From assembly GCA_002478115.1 (NCBI GenBank), contig DLMH01000125.1, positions 2,822 to 11,810 of the forward strand: 8,989 nucleotides of DNA, given 5' to 3'. The number at the start of each line of letters is the position of its first letter. Positions within the stretch are counted from its first letter, which is position 1. The translations under genes were made by a program, and so were the position numbers. The stretch comes from Candidatus Acidiferrum typicum (lineage in GTDB: Bacteria > Acidobacteriota > Terriglobia > Acidiferrales > UBA7541). Shown here in pieces: positions 7,091-8,989 of the stretch. The notes beneath the pieces were generated by a model that was not told where the DNA came from, did no database searches, and saw nothing but the letters and a program-made list of their open reading frames with translations.

Positions 7091-8296
7091 GTGACAACGT
7101 CTTTCAGCAAGCGCGAATCGCCGGCGCCGGGTAAGAGGTCGTTCGGCTCTGTCCCGCTGCTCGACTTGCAGAGGCAGTATTTGCAGATTCGCCCGGAAGT
7201 GCTGGCCGCGATTGAAAACGTATGTGCGTCCCAGCAGTACATTCTGGGAGCGGAGGTTGAAGCGCTGGAGCGTGAACTCGCGGGCTTCTGCGGCTCGCGC
7301 GACGCCATCGGCTGTGCCTCGGGCACAGATGCCCTGTGGCTGGCTTTAGCTGCCGCTGGAGTGCAGCCGGGGGACCAGGTTCTCACCACGCCGTTCAGCT
7401 TTTTCGCTTCGGCCAGCGCCATCGTGCGTGCCGGCGCGCGTCCTGTGTTCGCCGACATCGACCCTCTCACATTCAATCTCGATCCCACCCAGGTCGAATC
7501 TTTTTTGCGGAGCAGCCCACACGACAAACTACGCGCGCTGCTCCCGGTTCATCTGTACGGCCAGTGCGCCGATATGGATCGATTCCAGCAGTTCGCGGAA
7601 GAATTTCATCTGCGAGTGATCGAGGATGCCGCGCAAGCTATCGGTGCGCGATGGGGCAAGCAGAGTGCCGGATCCATGGGCGTCTCCGCGGCGTTCAGTT
7701 TCTATCCCACAAAAAATCTCAGCGCCTACGGGGACGCCGGATTGGTCACAACTAATGATCCGGAGATGGCGGCACACATGCGCCGCCTTCGCAATCACGG
7801 CAGCGCGCGCCGCTACGTTCATGAAGAATTCGGATGGAATAGCCGTCTCGACGCTATTCAGGCGGCCATCCTGCGCGTGAAGTTGAAATACATTGGAGGG
7901 TGGAATGACGATCGGCGCCAGCGCGCCGTGCGCTACGATCAATTCTTTGCCGCTGCCGGCCTGACCTTAAGCGCCGCGCAACCTGAAGACAGTGCGCCCA
8001 TTCGCCTGCCGCAAACTTCCGCGCTAGCGCACCACGTTTTCCATCAGTACGTCATCCGCGCTTACCGCCGCGACGAGCTGCGAGAATTCCTTACGGCGCG
8101 CAAGATCGGGACAGAAATTTACTATCCCATCCCGCTGCACTTGCAGCCCTGCTTTGTGTATCTCGGCTACCGCGAAGGGGATTTCCCTGAAGCCGAGCGT
8201 GCCGCGAAAGAAGTGCTGGCGCTGCCTATGTTTCCTGAACTCACCGAAGAAGAGCAGAAGTGGGTGGTCACCAGCATCGCGGACTTTTACTGCTAG
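7091..8296 (+). CDS. DegT/DnrJ/EryC1/StrS-family PLP aminotransferase
   Basis: A cytoplasmic pyridoxal-phosphate enzyme of the sugar-aminotransferase family, which moves an amino group (usually from glutamate) onto a keto group of a nucleotide-linked sugar for surface glycans or glycosylated metabolites. From the GTG at 7091 it has 401 residues, close to the family norm. Hallmarks in order: VPLLDLQRQY at about 21-30, ILGAEVEALERE, ASGTDAL at 76-82 (cofactor phosphate site), LPVHLYGQCADMD, IEDAAQ with the pyridine-binding Asp179, SFYPTKNLSAYGDAG with the Schiff-base Lys208, NSRLDAIQAAILRVKL at about 250, and IYYPIPLHLQPCF. All catalytic residues are present. The start is uncertain: the frame is open back to a TTG at 7013, but codons between 7013 and 7090 (TTA, AGA, AGG, GGA) are unlike the rest of the gene, so I favour 7091. 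The closest named groups in memory are the FdtB/QdtB/VioA types; the exact sugar cannot be told. No other sugar gene is in the window. Confidence 0.93.
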   Translation: MTTSFSKRESPAPGKRSFGSVPLLDLQRQYLQIRPEVLAAIENVCASQQYILGAEVEALERELAGFCGSRDAIGCASGTDALWLALAAAGVQPGDQVLTTPFSFFASASAIVRAGARPVFADIDPLTFNLDPTQVESFLRSSPHDKLRALLPVHLYGQCADMDRFQQFAEEFHLRVIEDAAQAIGARWGKQSAGSMGVSAAFSFYPTKNLSAYGDAGLVTTNDPEMAAHMRRLRNHGSARRYVHEEFGWNSRLDAIQAAILRVKLKYIGGWNDDRRQRAVRYDQFFAAAGLTLSAAQPEDSAPIRLPQTSALAHHVFHQYVIRAYRRDELREFLTARKIGTEIYYPIPLHLQPCFVYLGYREGDFPEAERAAKEVLALPMFPELTEEEQKWVVTSIADFYC

Positions 8297-8309
8297 CCAG
8301 AATGGCTAG
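8293..8309. repeat. Inverted repeat carrying both convergent stop codons
   Basis: CTAGCC (8293-8298) and GGCTAG (8304-8309) are perfect inverted arms around a five-base spacer. The TAG of the aminotransferase is in the left arm and the TAG of the opposing SH3 gene, read on the minus strand, is in the right arm. The genes are nine bases apart. The hairpin has no T-run, so it is not a standard terminator. Confidence 0.6.
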
Positions 8310-8989
8310 TGCCTCCGACGCTTCGCTGGAGGCTTGGGCGTTTCCTTCTGCTCGCCCGGAGCCAGCACGCGCCGCACGATCGGCGTGTTCATCTTGTATT
8401 TGCGTTCGCTGACGTTGCCACTATCGTCTTTCACACGAAGAATGAAGACCGGCAATGTGCCTTCTTTGTCGAAATTCTCACTGGTCACTGTCACCGGCAG
8501 AACGCCGTTGAGGCCGTGCTCGCGGTAGGCCGTTTCGTAGCGATGCTTTCTGACGTTCCAGGTAAAAACGCGGATTTGATCGTAGTCGTAGGGCAGACCA
8601 TCATGCGGTTCCGTGATCACGCACAAGTACTGCGAGACATTTTTGTCCGCACCCTCTTTGCCCGGATCCTGCACCTGGTTTAACGCAAAGAAGGCAACAA
8701 AGCGCTGGCCTTCGGCATACTGCGCGATATCAAGTGGGACGTCGATATCCACCATGCGCGCCAGCACCCAACCCACGCGGTTCTCCGCGTCGCGTACCAG
8801 CCACCAGTCTTCCAGCACTGGGCCAGACGCTTTCCCGCCCGCTTTCGGCTGTATAGCCGCTCCGGGCTGCTTCTCCGCCGTTCCGCGTTTAAGCACGGAA
8901 ACCTTCGCTCCCGCCAATAGCTGGTACAGATGCTCGGTCTCACGGCCGGGCGTGAGGTGCAGGTTCGTGTCGTTGCGCAGCACCCCGGG
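8306..8989 (-). CDS. SH3-domain protein, N-terminus beyond window edge
   Basis: A protein with a bacterial SH3 (SH3b-like) domain near the start of the visible part. Counting from the GTG at 8983, residues about 4-80 contain LRNDTNLHLTPGRET, then LAGAKVSVLKRG, WWLVRD at 60-65 and GWVLARMVD at 71-79, which follow the strand order of SH3b folds that often bind peptidoglycan or act as extracytoplasmic modules. The remaining 145 residues form a second region (VAFFALNQV, DYDQIRVFTWNVRKHRYETAYR) that I know only as part of uncharacterised proteins, ending in a Pro-rich basic tail, KPPAKRRRH. The frame continues past the GTG to the right edge (Pro-Gly), and no signal peptide or ribosome-binding site is visible. 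The true start is therefore probably outside, where a signal peptide would be expected. It converges on the aminotransferase. Function is unknown. Confidence 0.82.
   Translation of the reverse strand, partial: PGVLRNDTNLHLTPGRETEHLYQLLAGAKVSVLKRGTAEKQPGAAIQPKAGGKASGPVLEDWWLVRDAENRVGWVLARMVDIDVPLDIAQYAEGQRFVAFFALNQVQDPGKEGADKNVSQYLCVITEPHDGLPYDYDQIRVFTWNVRKHRYETAYREHGLNGVLPVTVTSENFDKEGTLPVFILRVKDDSGNVSERKYKMNTPIVRRVLAPGEQKETPKPPAKRRRH
8311..8333. terminator. Weak possible bidirectional terminator hairpin
   Basis: GCCTCC (8311-8316) and GGAGGC (8328-8333) form a six-pair stem with an 11-base loop, just past the aminotransferase stop and inside the last codons of the SH3 gene. There is only a short, interrupted T-rich stretch after it on the plus strand. 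It is a plausible but weak end for the convergent transcripts. Confidence 0.22.

Noticed and set aside
6979..7527. A 182-codon minus-strand open frame over the aminotransferase start
   Set aside because: It is antisense to clear aminotransferase motifs and shows no motif of its own. The same applies to the minus-strand frame at 7529-7942.
1..8989. CRISPR arrays, tRNA genes, insertion sequences, defence or toxin genes
   Set aside because: I looked for spaced repeats, cloverleaf arms, terminal inverted repeats and transposase motifs and found none that hold up.

Overview
The window looks like a chromosomal segment of an Acidobacteriota bacterium. This rests on gene content: two large Oar-like TonB-dependent outer-membrane receptors with N-terminal carboxypeptidase-regulatory-like (CarboxypepD_reg) domains, a family greatly expanded in that phylum, and an SH3-domain protein of a type I associate with the same group. 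Base composition is moderately GC-rich. The taxonomic call is inference from protein families, not from a marker gene.

Layout. Positions 1-2501 (minus strand) hold the first receptor, open all the way to the left window edge, so its C-terminal barrel lies outside. Positions 2502-2913 are intergenic: leader and possible promoter for that receptor, a stretch of unclear coding status, and a strong minus-strand intrinsic terminator (2855-2888). Positions 2914-3065 hold what I read as the decayed C-terminal tail of a third TonB-dependent receptor, with one missing base that breaks the frame. A second strong minus-strand terminator (3077-3110) follows, then the complete second receptor (3129-6758, minus strand). 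A divergent intergenic region (6759-7090) carries a potentially structured leader for that receptor and an extended -10 promoter candidate for the next gene. Positions 7091-8296 (plus strand) encode a DegT/DnrJ/EryC1/StrS-family PLP aminotransferase, probably acting on a nucleotide sugar. It converges with an SH3-domain protein (8306-8989, minus strand) whose N-terminus lies beyond the right edge.

How the parts relate. The left two-thirds is a tandem TonB-dependent receptor locus that once contained at least three members; two survive in this window and one is reduced to its last strands plus terminator. Each surviving receptor has its own leader and ribosome-binding site, and terminators separate them, so they are probably separate transcription units. 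No transport substrate can be named. The aminotransferase and the SH3 protein are transcribed differently and show no clear link to the receptors. I found no CRISPR array, tRNA, rRNA, insertion sequence or defence system. The most unusual content is the receptor graveyard at 2700-3110 and the unusual start region of the aminotransferase.
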